NCBI GenBank assembly: GCA_963678705.1
Contig: OY783204.1
Span: 9,117,759 to 9,181,758 of the forward strand
Length of the DNA stretch: 64,000 bases
Direction: 5' to 3'
Origin: Panorpa germanica
Lineage: Eukaryota; Arthropoda; Insecta; Mecoptera; Panorpidae
Below the pieces are notes generated by a model, which searched no databases, was not told the DNA's origin, and worked only from the letters and a program-made list of their open reading frames with translations. Of the stretch, positions 10,431-21,700 are shown one piece after another. The position numbers and the translations under genes were made by a program. The stretch's first letter is position 1. Each line of letters begins with the position of its first letter.

Positions 10431-10773
10431 TGGCACTGTAAGGAGACATGAGAGGTGTAGCATAAGTGGAAGATAGTAATATCGTCGGTGAAATACCACT
10501 ACTATCATCGTTTCTTTACTTACTCGGTTAAGAGGAACGCATACGTTGTTAACTTTAATAGGTTTTCAACTGTTATGGAGTTCTAGAACCAAACGTGTAA
10601 GGGTGATGTTCTTTCAAGTTATCATTTTTAATTCGAAAGTTTTTTTTTTGCACGCTTGTTTTAAAATGTTCATCAATTTAAGCCCCCGCGTGATCCCATC
10701 CGAGGACACTGCCAGGCGAGGAGTTTGACTGGGGCGGTACATCTGTAAAAGAATAACGGAGGTGTCCTAAGGC
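10277..10773 (+). rRNA. 28S rRNA gene fragment downstream of the R2 site
   Basis: Begins with tagccaaatgcctcgtcatc, the canonical 28S sequence right of R2, and continues through ggaacgggcttggaa, agcggggaaagaagaccctg, gaaataccactactatc and gactggggcggtacatctg to ggtgtcctaaggc at 10761-10773. The next conserved bases (cagctcagcgaggac) are missing: the sequence jumps to the region just upstream of the R2 site. The insert at 10555-10690 corresponds to a variable region. Confidence 0.93.
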
Positions 10774-11672
10774 AAGGGAGTAACTATGACTCTCTTAATT
10801 ATTGATATACTTATGACTTTGTCCTGGGAAATATGTACCATCCCCCGTCGTTTACGTAATTATGGAATATATATAGTGTATGCTGTGCATATCCTATTCT
10901 TGCCAAGCGGCGAGAGAAATGGTACGGACCTTAAACTGCATCCCGTCCTGAGCAAAGGTGGCTGTGTGCCTACGATTTTCTAGCGAGAACCGTGACAGAA
11001 ACTGCGAAGTCCAGCAAGTGGTTATATCGTAGTGAAAATATAACTCCGTGACACTAAACTGCACGATGTCGGGTTAGTCCCGCATTATTGAGCTATTACT
11101 TCATAAGTCGAAGCGGTTCATAAGTTCACAATTTCTTTCATAAGTCGAAGCGGGGAACTGTCGAACAAGATTGAAAACCTTGTACATATTATGGATGAGA
11201 TTTAAAATCGAGATTGTCAGCACTTTTGGAGACAACGACGAACTGTAAAGATTGGAGTGGTGCAGCGTGCGAAGTAAATATTAATATATGTATGTAGTGG
11301 ACGGCTAATAGTGACGAGACGGAAGATAATTATGAAAACGCTATAGTAACAGTTGCGTTGAATTCAAAAGATGACAATCTTCGTGTCTATAGGCACTTGA
11401 CGTGATTACTTTTTACATTGCTTGCTTTTGCTTGCTTTGCAGACGGCCAGGGCGGATGGGGTTGACGACCTATCCGTACCTGGCCGATGTCACGTTAAGG
11501 ACTTATAATTATTGAAATGGTTCTGTTCAATGGTGAAACTCCGGCGGATATTGATATGAGAGATAAGGACTCATATCTCTTAAAATTTGATGGCCTTATG
11601 ATTATTAACACTGGCTGACTCGCAAGAGGGAAGTAATTGTGTTAATAGCAATGTCCATGCGGACATAGATAT

Positions 11673-11965
11673 AATTAAAGTTTGAGTAATTTAGACTTTA
11701 ATAAAAAAAACAATTTATTTTAGTTTTACTTAAATAATATTTATTTGAGCTAATAATCACTGCGCGATGCAGCTTGTGCCTAGTCTCAAATGAGGAGCCA
11801 GCCAATTACTATCTGCGCGATGCAGATTATACATGAACTTGAACTAACTAGATTAAGATTAACATATTACTTATATACTATTTTATTATCTCTAAAGTGC
11901 ATGATCAGCAAAGATACTGAAGAGACATTGTTAGTTTGTACTCGTATGGAATGTGAGTTATAACA
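11673..11965 (-). repeat. 3' LTR of the errantivirus-like element
   Basis: 293 bp, 289 of them identical to the 5' LTR. Contains two copies of ctgc[ag]cgatgcag. Transcription orientation is minus, set by the primer site at the other end. Confidence 0.92.
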
Positions 11966-11980
11966 CCTCCCCTCTAAGAT
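11966..11980 (-). promoter_or_regulatory. Polypurine tract
   Basis: On the minus strand the bases before the 3' LTR read ATCTTAGAGGGGAGG, a purine run directly next to the LTR, as needed to prime plus-strand DNA synthesis. Confidence 0.75.
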
Positions 11981-12104
11981 AAAATCTTATGCTTCTAATG
12001 TAGCAAAAGGTTTTTGCAACTCTTCAATATTTTTGCTATTTATTTCTTGTGCATTTTCATTTTTATTATTTTTATTTTTCTAAATATTTAATTCACTTAT
12101 ATAC

Positions 12105-13140
12105 TATAATAGTAATTATTATGAATAAGATGGGTAATAATGTATAATTAATTATGTGAAAATGGTCTGAGATTCTTCTGTCATCGAAGTCTTCAGGTAG
12201 TAGGGCTAGGGTGGTCTGTAGCTTGTCTACGTTGCCTAGGTCCAGGTGTTTTAGGTTGGTCACGGTAGAGATGTTTAGGTGTTTGTTTTAGATCTCTGGT
12301 ATTTTTTGCAGGGAAATGGTGTTCCAAGCTTCGACTTTCTCTTCTATATCTATGTACAAAGTAGTATTATCTGAAACAAAAAATTGACAATCTCGTGCAA
12401 GGTGTATTATGTATGTTCCTTGTAGGCGTATGTCACGTTGGCTGCTGCATGTTAAGGTGCCACTGGTTTCGTCATTTGTGATTAACATCCAGGTGTTGAA
12501 TTCGATGTTCTGGATCTTGATGCCGGTTAGAGAATTAACTAAGGGTTGACATTTGCTGATTAGCTGGTTTTGAATTAGTTCTATCTCACAGGTGGTTTCT
12601 TCGATGTTGAGTGGTTCGCTAAGCTTGCATAGGAATTGATTGTTATATATTTCTTTGCAGGGTGCATTAAAATCTACATGTTTATACTCATTCACAATGG
12701 TGTATTGGGTTCTGGGAATAATCATTTGGAATTTATTGTTATAAGGTATGGGGATTGGATATAGTTTATAATACGTAAATAAATTAGGGTTTACTAGTGG
12801 TATATTTATTACAAAAACGATTAGGTTTTTATTGGTGTATGCTTTGACTATGCTAATAGTTTCATATTGTTAAATGTTCTCTGATGTAATATCGTAAGGC
12901 AGTTTGATATGTTTGGTTGTATCAACATGTTCCTTTATTGCTTGTAATTCTGCTAATAGGTGATCAGGTTCTAGGATTGAACCACTAAGCGTGTTCAGTT
13001 TACCGAATGTTATGTCAGTTTCAATGGTTCTTAGTTGCACAGGATATAATCCTGGGTTATCAGTGATTTTAATAATTCGGCATTCATTAATATCGCTGGT
13101 GTTGATTGCGGTGATGATCCTCCAAGAATCAAGATTTCTT
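12105..13140 (-). pseudogene. Env-like remnant (insect errantivirus / baculovirus F-like family)
   Basis: On the minus strand, pieces in more than one frame resemble the envelope ectodomain of insect errantiviruses (DUF3609/Baculo_F type): a segment with LVNPNLFTYYKLYPIPIPY near 12800-12740, a 145-codon open part at 12725-12288 with paired cysteines (DFNAPCKEIY, NQFLCKLSEP, EETTCEIELI), and a membrane anchor YTLLPILFIIITIIV near 12150-12105. In this family the protein is a virus-derived membrane fusion glycoprotein. Stops and frameshifts occur, for example near 12865 and between 13250 and 13140, so no full protein can be made. Family assignment rests on layout and the PIPIPY-type motif. Confidence 0.65.
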
Positions 13141-13250
13141 AGTACTTGATCGTGTTTTAATATATTTATTTATAATTAATTAATAAATAAATAATTCATT
13201 TGTATTTCGGGATTTGAGTGCATGATGTATTTGTGCTTTGTATGCCCATG

Positions 13251-13691
13251 TCATTTAAATACTTCTAGAACCTCTTCTTTTGTTCTATTAAAAAGTCCTT
13301 GTGCTATAGGGGGCATTCGTATTATTAATTCGGTTGGTGAATTTTCAAATTCTTTTAGAAATTTGGCAAGTTTGTCAAGGCAGTTTTGTTGATTGCAGAC
13401 AAGATTTATTGTGTGTCCAAATGTTCTGTCTTGCGTGAGTTTGTATAGGCCCTCTACGAGGTTATTAGTTCTTTTAGCTATATTTAATATGTATTCGAAA
13501 TTGGGTGTGTCTTTTGCTATTAACTTTGCGAATCCGTTGTAGCATCTTGGTTTTTTGTCTCTGGGGTTGAATTTGTCGTGAACTAGGTGTAGAATATAAT
13601 CTGTCTTAGATTTATCGACGGGTAGTGTATTGCGTTCGAATAGAACGTTAATTTTTTTCTCATTAAATTCGTTTGGAGTTGGGTTTTTCAT
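13251..13691 (-). CDS. Unassigned 146-codon ORF between pol and env
   Basis: A clean ORF on the minus strand starting MKNPTPNEFNE and ending just after EEVLEVFK. It is soluble by composition, with Lys, Asn and Leu common and three cysteines (RCYNG, NLVCNQQNC). It overlaps the very end of the integrase frame (which runs to about 13695) and precedes the env remnant. There is no signal peptide or membrane segment, so it does not look like the N-terminus of an envelope protein. I know no standard errantivirus gene here. It could be an accessory gene or a captured sequence. Being open in an otherwise broken element, it deserves a search. Confidence 0.45.
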   Translation of the reverse strand: MKNPTPNEFNEKKINVLFERNTLPVDKSKTDYILHLVHDKFNPRDKKPRCYNGFAKLIAKDTPNFEYILNIAKRTNNLVEGLYKLTQDRTFGHTINLVCNQQNCLDKLAKFLKEFENSPTELIIRMPPIAQGLFNRTKEEVLEVFK

Positions 13692-13694
13692 TTT

Positions 13695-14690
13695 AGTTTT
13701 TCACTAGGTTATCTACATGTGTTTCTCTTAATTTTTTATTTTTTAGATCTTCTATTTTAGCTATATAAGTATCGGATACTTATAGTACTTTAAAGGGTCC
13801 TGTGTTCTTTATTCGGCTTTTGCCCTGTTTTGATTTAGTGTTGAGGTATACGATATCTCCTTGTTTTACGTTTGGGTCTTTAACGGTAGCATTTCTCTTA
13901 TTAATAACCTGTTCTTTACGATTTGTATTTATTTCTTTAATTTTTGAGTATAGGGTTGAGATTTTAATTTTATGATTTTGGGTGTATAAGTCCATGAGTG
14001 TTTTGTCATAATCCATAAGCAATACTGACTTGGTTTGTAAGTGTCCATTTATTATTTTAAAAGGTTTGTATGTTGTACTTGAATGTGGGGTTTCGTTATA
14101 TCCTATAATAGCATATTTCATGATTGTTTCGGGTGTAAGATCATGTTTATGTTTCACTATACGATATAGTTCTAGTATCGTGGAATGTGCTCGTTCTATT
14201 GGAGAATTACTTTCGTGCCTGTATGGTGTTGTTATATGAATTTCAATTTTATGTAATTCTAGTAATTCTTTGATGAGATTATTTAAAAATTCAGTTCCTC
14301 CATCCATCGTAATATGATTGGGTATGCCGTGGTGTGAGAAATACGTTATTAGTTTTATCGGCAATTTCTGTGGATGACCTATTGGCGATTTGGTATGCCT
14401 GTGTGTATTTTGAAAATACATCTATTATAGTAAGGAATTGGGTATTGTCTATACCAAACGTATCTAGATGTAATTTCTCAAAAGGTCTCTCAGGTGTTTC
14501 GGTATTATTTAGCGGTGCTCTAATTGGTTTTCTGTTATATTTGCACTTTTTACATGTGCTGCAGTTATTGATGAAATTTTCGACATCTTTTCGTAGATTA
14601 GACCACGTATATCTTTCGCAAATTAATTTATATGTGGCGTCTATTACTTCATTACTTGCTGATTCTGATTATAACTCTGGTGGTTCTTTT
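13695..14690 (-). pseudogene. Integrase of the errantivirus-like element (frameshifted)
   Basis: Reading leftward from 14690: a zinc-binding part (NNCSTCKKCKYNRKP near 14575-14530), then RPFEKLHLDTFG with the first catalytic Asp, an FLTIIDVFSKYTQAY stretch, and after a frameshift near 14400 the 213-codon frame 14421-13780 with GIPNHITMDGGTEF (second Asp), TPYRHESNSPIERAHS (Glu) and a C-terminal GDIVYLNTKSKQGK part. The tail continues through a stop (GPFKVL*) to about 13695. This is the D,D-35-E core of a retroviral-type integrase that inserts the cDNA into the genome. The frameshift separates the two catalytic aspartates, so it is inactive. Confidence 0.85.
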
Positions 14691-14739
14691 ACTTAAAAAA
14701 GGTTCTATGTTTTTATTCCGCTATTGTTATGTTTTTTGT

Positions 14740-15200
14740 TAGTGTTCATATATACTGTGTCTACATTTGGATTTTTAACAGTAGCTTTAATCATGATAAT
14801 AACTTGTACTGTCTGTATTTATTTCCTTAACTTTATGCACATAACATTGCTATTTTATTTTTGTGTTTTTCAATGTGTGTCCATGGATTATCATAGTTGC
14901 TGAATTAGAAATGCTGATTTAGTTTGTTAATGTAGCATTATCTTTTGTACTGGAGTATAGGGTTTCATTACATCTACTAGCACATTTGACTTGGTAAGGT
15001 TTATGTTTATGTTTTATGATACGGTGTACTCTAGTTTTGTGGAATGCGCTTATATTTTGATCTCACAGTTGTTTTTGTGTTATTTAGCGGCGTTCAAATC
15101 ATGGTATTTGCACTGCTTGCATGTGTCGCGATTGATAATGAGAGTTTCCACGTATTTTATTAGATTACACGAGTATATATTTCGTAAATTACCTTGTGCG
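14740..15200 (-). pseudogene. Second, much older integrase copy upstream of the first
   Basis: Minus-strand sequence at 15200-15060 aligns with the zinc-binding part at 14640-14505 (for example tatttgcactgcttgcatgtg against tatttgcactttttacatgtg, and ...cgtatatat). 15055-14740 aligns with 14205-13830 (gatacggtgtactctagttttgtggaatg against gatatagttctagtatcgtggaatg). It is full of stops and small gaps. So the region where reverse transcriptase and RNase H should lie holds instead a decayed duplicate of the 3' end of pol. Confidence 0.65.
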
Positions 15201-15827
15201 TTGCGTTTGTTTCTTGTTGTCTAATACTTATATCATTTTTATTTTATGCTCATTTTTATATTTGCTGATGGTGTTTATCTTTTAAATTATTGTACGTTTA
15301 ATATGTGTTATCATTACAGTGGGTTTAATGCGTTTTATTTTTAAATGTAGTTTTGTTAATGTAGATATTAATAGGTCGCGTTTCTTTATTTTAATTTAAA
15401 TAATTTGCTCTTTTTATTAATTTTAATAATTTTAACTGCGTTGATGATTGTATCGAAATAGTTATTACTTGATGTCGCTTAATTTGTATGTTTTTATGTT
15501 TGTTGTATGTTTATAGGGTTTTACTGCTGGTGATAACCAGTGTTTATGCGATTTTCTGCATTAAGGTGGTTGTTTCTGATTCTCAATTCGGTTTATCATT
15601 TTCTTTTCTTTTTGTCTGTTGTGTTTTGTAAATGTATTGTTTAACGTAATATTTGTAATAATTTATTTAAATGGTTGTTCTGTATAATTCTTTTTAATAG
15701 TTCATACTATTTTCTTTATTAAGGTGGTTGTCCGTTTTAGGGTTTTATTATGTTTAGTTTTAAATTTCGGAGTTAAATATTATATAGTCCGGTGGGTTTG
15801 GTTGCTTGCGGTTGCGTATTTGAATTG
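15201..15827 (-). other. Decayed stretch where protease/RT/RNase H would be expected
   Basis: About 630 bases, T-rich on the plus strand, with no recognisable reverse transcriptase motif on either strand. The phrase attaaggtggttgt is present twice (15562 and 15719). Given the neighbouring gag and integrase, this is most likely decayed or partly deleted pol. Confidence 0.4.
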
Positions 15828-17452
15828 TTAAGGTTCGGGTAGAAATTTTAATTTTTTCGGGAAGTATTGAAGACTTTTTGAAGTTAATCTTATCAGGAAG
15901 TTCTTTAATGTAAAGTCAATATATGTTTTATTATTTTTATTCGTCATGATATTCGTCAAATATTCGTCTATCCAGTTATTATTTTTATTTCGTTTGGTTC
16001 CATATAGTTGCTTTAGTTGTGCTGAATTTCTAATCTTCTGTCCACGAATTATTTCTTTTCTGTGATCATTTATCCACAAAGTGTGTGCCTCGTTTTCTGA
16101 ATCTTCTTGTTTTTCTAGTATGCACTTAGCTTTGTTTCTTTTTTTTTTCAATTTTTTCTTTTATTTTAAAATTTTGATGTTTATTATTTCCTACTTTTTC
16201 TTGCTTTATATTGCGTAACTTTTTTACTTCAAAATATTGCATATTTTGTTTTTCTGGTTTTTCTTGGTTGATGTTTTGTTGCTTCACTATTTCAAGTTCT
16301 TGTATAGTTTGTTTTTCTGCTACTTGTTTGATTTTTTGTTGATTTTTGTCTTTAAAATCTAGAAACTTTGGATTTTTTGATTGTTGCTTGACATTTTGTT
16401 GATTTGGTATTTTAAAATGCTGTGTATTTTGATTCTCTGTGTCTTGTTTGACGCTTACTGTTCCTTGTTTCATTTTTACTTCAACAATTGTCTTTTTCTT
16501 TACTTCTGTTTTGTTTTGCTCTTCAAGTTCTTTTTCCTTTTCATCTGTATTCAGAACTTCTTCTGAATCATTCTGGCTTTGTATTTTGATATTTGTGGGC
16601 ACATTGTTCGTCATTTCTTTTTGTAATTTAATATCGTTTTTATTTTCATTTATTTCTGTGTCCCGTTTTTCTTCTGAATTTTGGTTTTGTACTTTGATTT
16701 CTGTACTCTCGTCGTTTATGATTACTTCTTGTAGTTCCGTCCGTACATTGTCTATTTCTTTATTCTCAATGGTTTGTTCGATTATTGTTTCACACGGTTT
16801 TTGTGTTGACGGCTCTGTTTAAAAATCTTGTGTGTTCTTCACTTGTTGTTGGCGAGGGTGGTTATATTCCTCGTTAGTAAGGATTTCGTGGTTCGTCATA
16901 TCTTCTGTTATTAATTCTAAAAGCTCATCCATTGTGTTAGGATTTTGGCGTCTTAATTTACATCAAAGGGGATCGTATAGCTCCTCTATGAAATCTCTCA
17001 CTATCAGGGAATCGTGATGTTTTGCCAGAGATCTCATATTTAAAGATGTTTTATTGTGAAGTGTGTTCAAAACATTAAAGTTGTTAAGTGATTCTAAACA
17101 TCTAAAGTAATAAGTAATAGCTTTCTCATTAGGCTTTCGTTTAAGTGTTGTTATATCCGGGATATGGCTGCGGTTTTTAGTATAACTATTAATAAAATAG
17201 TTTTTAATTTCTCCCATGTATTAATATGTTTATTCTTTATTAAACTTGCTGCGTCTCTAATAATCTTGCTTTTTATAGCTGAGAGCAATAGACTGTTATT
17301 CCTAATAGCTTCTTTTTTATCTTCATTTTTACCGGGGAATATGGCAAAATTATCTATGATCACTTCGCAATCTTCTATAAAATTCGTCAGCGAATTGTTT
17401 CCATTATATTCCTTTACATAATTTAGATAAGTATGAAATGTCTCTATTTCGA
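15828..17452 (-). pseudogene. Gag of the errantivirus-like element, broken
   Basis: On the minus strand the capsid-like part begins near 17452 (EIETFHTYLNYVKEYNG), continues through EDCEVIIDNFAIFPGKNEDK, and, after a frameshift near 17205, through NYFINSYTKNRSHIPDITTLKRKP to FIEELYDPL, where a stop falls at about 16960. A long Lys/Glu/Gln-rich, probably coiled segment follows (16820-16126), then a 107-codon basic tail to 15828. The order helical capsid then charged tail fits errantivirus Gag. No CCHC knuckle is seen, as in many errantiviruses. Several stops make it a pseudogene. Confidence 0.7.
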
Positions 17453-17636
17453 TTTATAGTGTAACTTTTATTTAAGAAAAGTTATTTTGTAAACATTTTA
17501 TTTTAAAAATTATTATTATTATTTAGTTAATTTGCAAGTATTTTATTATTTTACATTATAGTATTTATTACGTTATGTAATTAATATTTTATTTTAATAT
17601 TATTTTTAATATTACTTTTAATATTTTTAATTTTCA

Positions 17637-17835
17637 TTAGGCCTATATAAGCGATTTATATTCCTTTTTAGAAAATTATTATTTAATTATTGTATTACGT
17701 TGCGTAATTTATATTTTATTTTAATATTATTTTTAATATTTGTTTTAGGCCTGTATAAGCGATTTATACTCCTTTTTAAATTTAATACCTGTTTTAGGCC
17801 TGTATAAACGATTTATACTTCTTTTTAAACAGGCA
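17637..17835 (-). repeat. Three repeats in the errantivirus leader
   Basis: A unit of about 38 bp with the core taggcctgtataagcgattt is seen at about 17637-17676, 17745-17784 and 17793-17832, two of them close to identical. They lie between the primer site and gag, the place where the Drosophila gypsy element has its repeated insulator protein sites. Confidence 0.8.
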
Positions 17836-18123
17836 ATATTATTGTAAAAATAATAATAATTTTTGTTTTTGGGAAGTGTGAATATAGAAAGGAAATATGA
17901 ATGAGTACTCACATTACGATTATCACCGCGATGCCTTGCGAGATCTTCATGTCCATATGCTGCTGCTAGTGGGTCGATGAGTCTCGGAGCACTTCAACTT
18001 CTGTTTCTATTTCACTCCACTATTTATTAAGTTTACTTTATTCTTTAACTTTATTTTTGTAGGTTTCGGAATATTAAGGTAACCATAAAAATGGAAAAAT
18101 TTACATCGATTGTAATTTCTTAA

Positions 18124-18142
18124 TATCCTAGCGACTGCGCCA
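18124..18142 (-). promoter_or_regulatory. Primer-binding site, tRNA-Ser type
   Basis: On the minus strand the LTR end is followed by TGGCGCAGTCGCTAGGAT, close to the 17.6/297 primer site (TGGCGCAGTCGGTAGGA), which is complementary to the 3' end of tRNA-Ser. It fixes the orientation of the element. Confidence 0.85.
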
Positions 18143-18434
18143 ATTAAAGTTTGAGTAATTTAGACTTTAATAAAAAAAACAATTTATTTTAGTTTTACTT
18201 AAATAATATTTATTTGAGCTAATAATCACTGCGCGATGCAGCTTGTGCCTAGTCTCAAATGGTGAGCCAGCCAATTACTATCTGCACGATGCAGATTATA
18301 CATGAACTTGAACTGACTAGATTAAGATTAACATATTACTTATATACTATTTTATTATCTCTAAAGTGCATGATCAGCAAAGATACTGAAGAGACATTGT
18401 TAGTTTGTACTCGTATGGAATGTGAGTTATAACA
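18142..18434 (-). repeat. 5' LTR of the errantivirus-like element
   Basis: 293 bp; bounded by the primer site on its inner side and by the ATAT duplication on its outer side. Should hold the promoter of the element; no clear TATA box position was established. Confidence 0.92.
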
Positions 18435-18761
18435 ATATGAGGATGCGGTCTCATATCTATTATTTTGTTGCTCTGGCTCTGAGCACTGGCTGACTCGAAA
18501 GAGAGAAGCGATTGTGCGAGGATACAGGACGTGACAGGAGGTCACAGACTTATCAAGTCAGGGGCAAGTGAGCAACGGAGTATAAGGTCACGTTGAGATC
18601 TCTGTATCTGGGAGTGCTATGACGAGGTTAGTGCTACTGGACTATGATTTTGGCTTTTATTATAGTTCTTTGCCAAGGTGTGCTGCCTTGTAAAAACAGC
18701 ACAAATTTTAATTACTATGTTATAATATGAATGAAATTGGATCCGATGCTTTCATCTCCAA

Positions 18762-21700
18762 ATGATGGTTAATAATCAAGAAATAAATATAGATAGTGGA
18801 TACCACGACCCCGGTCTCCTTCGGACACAAGAGGGGGTCATTGATGACAACCATTATAAATTTAAGATATTCGTTTCTGGCAAAAACGAAAATTTGTTTT
18901 GCCCAATTTGGTTACTACGTGGCTCAAATATGCTGTGTGTGAGTCTTCCCGAGGCCAACAGGCACCTCACGGTAGATCACCCAACATTTATGCTGGAATT
19001 TATTTGTAATGGGTGTCAGAAAGCTTACAAGACATATAATGACATGATCCAACACCTTACGCACTGTAAGGGACCGTTAGTGGTTGTCTTGGAACAATTT
19101 AAGTGCGACGCCTGCAAGATGTCCTTTAAAACTCAACGGGGGCTGAGTCAACATGTCAAGCATGCCCACCCCGAACTGCGTAACACGCAGAGATTAACAG
19201 GATCTAGTACAGGCCCTGTGCAAAATAATAGGCTCTCGAAATGGTCAGAGGAAGAATTGCATAAATTAATGTCTAATCTGGAGCGCCTGGCAAGCGGTAA
19301 AAACATAAATACGGAGTTAGCTAAGCTAATACCTAGTAAGTCTGCAAAACAGATCTCAGATAAGAGTCGTCTTATTAAATCTATCTAAATCTAAAACTCT
19401 ACAATAAACATGCACAATGTAACGATTCGAGAGTCAAATAGCGTAACGCCGCCAAGAGCGAGTCAAAGTAATCGGCAAGCATGCACTTCTACTCCAACTT
19501 GTAAAGTTGATAGATTAGTTGAGTTCTTTAATAACGCAGAACCGCATAACTCCACCGCATGTAATATATCTTTTGATCGCACGCACTATAGCATGCACGA
19601 ATTCGAACCAGAAGAAATAGAGTGGGTTGATACCATAGAGTCACTATGGCAGGAATAGACATTGCCAACAAATGCATCTATAAATATATTGGCTCTAGAC
19701 AAGATTATAAATGATCTTGTAGGTACAGGAGCCACGAGGCATGACATACAAGCCTCCGTGGATTGCATTGCACTCAAATTCAAAGAGTTGCTTTTGCCGG
19801 CTAACATTATACAAGCACGTACGAAACAAACATTAAGGAGACGACGCAAAGGTCGGAGTAACCGTTACTCCAGGCGCAGAGTACGTAGAAAACACATCTA
19901 CGCTACTCAGCAAGAGATGTTTTTCAAAAGTCCAAGCAAATTAGCTGAAAATATAATAAATGGCATGGAGCACAGTAGAGGTGCGAGTTCTCGTAACTTA
20001 AACCCATTTAAAGTAAAAGACCTATATGAGACACTCTGGGGTACCAAAGGTACAACCAGTTATAAATTTGATACCAAAAACACGATCACGGTTAGTGAAC
20101 TTACACCAATTGACCCTGATTGCATAAAGTTCTTAATCACTAATATCAAAAACAAATTTGCACCAGGTCCAGACCTAATAAAAAGAGATCATCTCTTAAA
20201 AGTTGATGGGATAAATATACTATTGGTAAAGTATTTTAACGCCTTACTTTTACTGCGAGTCTATCCAACGCAGTGGCTTGAGAATAGGACCACAGGACCA
20301 TATTAATACCTAAGAAGGGAGCCGATCTAAGTTTGGAGACAAACTGGCGTCCTATTACAATCGTTCCTATTCTAGCAAAACTATATGCCAATGCAATCCA
20401 CGATATAAATAAATATTACCCTAATATCAATCCCAAACAACGAGGCTTCACTACGCAAAATGGATGTTCAAACAACATCATCATTTTCGAAGAAGTCATA
20501 AAAGAAGCTAAAATATCTGCTGGAGTTGTGGTGTCAGTCCTTGGCGTTTCAAAGGCGTTTGATAGCGTACCTCATGAAGCGATCTTTAAAGCATTAAAAC
20601 GGCAGGGTTTACGAAAACGGCAGTTTCGCTTATAATAATTGCAAGTATTCAAAACATGTACAAGGGGGCATTCACAAACATTGCGCTTGGCGATGTTAAG
20701 GTTCACATAACCATACTGAAAAAAGTCAAACAAGGAGATCTGCTGTCCCCCCTACTATTTAATGCTGTAATAGATGCAGTATTTGACAACCTGGAAAGTA
20801 AAAGGTTTTAAACTATATGGCAAACAAGTGAAGGCATTAGCATTTGCGGATGACATCTTACTTAGTGGCAGTTGTGTACAAGATGCACAAGTACAACTGG
20901 ATACAGCTTGTACTACGCTGAATGCACTAGGTCTTAAAATATCTGCCGCCAAATTATCTACATTTCAAATCAAATGCTTGCCTTGGAAGACTTTCGGTAT
21001 CGTAGACCCTGGTCTATTCGACCCCATAAGCAAAGCTAAACTGCCTCACAATCAATGCAACGATATTTTTAAATATCTAGGAATGAAATTTACCCCCTGG
21101 GTAGGCATAAATGCCGACAAAGTCTTTACAGACTTAGTGGACAGTGTTAAGAGGCTGCGCAGGTCCTGTTTAAGTGCCCTCCAAAAGATCAAACTGTTGA
21201 GAACCTATATAATAAGCCATTATACTTTTAGAACACTAAATAGACCAATGCATTCGTAATATGGTCAAAAAGGCTTTACATTTACCAGACGAGGTATTGA
21301 CCGGTTTCCTCTATACTAGAGTGAAAGACGGCGGTCTGGGTGTTCCTAGAATGTCTGTCAGGAACAATTTCACAGTGTTGAAAAGTTATGTAAAACTATA
21401 CAATACGGATGACGAGGTCTTAAGAGCAATTACTACTAGTTGTAGGTTTAGCAAAAGGGCTAAACTTCTTGCAAACAAATGCGGGCTATCATGGCCGTGT
21501 ACTCTCAAGGAGGTTAATAAAGGCAAGCTAGAAGCTAAACGCAAGGAGCACCGTAAATGGTGTTACTTATCTATGCAAGGGGTAGGAGCTAGTTGTTGTA
21601 AAAACAGTTCGGTCGCAAACCGTTGGTTGAAGGACCCGGCAATGTTAGCGCCAAACAGATGTAATGACGCGGTACGCTTGCGGACGAATACTTACGGTTG

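Larger units (their letters stand above)
11673..18434 (-). mobile_element. Errantivirus-like (Ty3/gypsy, 17.6/297-like) LTR element, 6.76 kb
   Basis: Two 293-bp LTRs (11673-11965 and 18142-18434) differ at four sites. A 4-bp duplication ATAT lies at 11669-11672 and 18435-18438, and the undisturbed sequence gcatagatatgagg is kept in R2 copy 1 near 6253. On the minus strand the LTR begins TGTTATAAC and ends AATT, followed by a primer site like that of 17.6 and 297. Order on the minus strand is leader, gag, decayed pol, integrase, an unassigned ORF and an env remnant. Protease and reverse transcriptase are not recognisable. It is defective but by its LTRs fairly recent. Confidence 0.93.

Noticed and set aside
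3818..10773. A working rRNA transcription unit
   Set aside because: Only parts of 28S are here, with core deletions and inserts; no 18S, 5.8S or spacer promoter.
16381..16822. Phe/Ser/Cys-rich membrane proteins on the plus strand
   Set aside because: Antisense to the Lys/Glu-rich Gag tail on the minus strand.
11673..18434. Infectious endogenous retrovirus
   Set aside because: RT and protease are not recognisable and gag, integrase and env are all broken.
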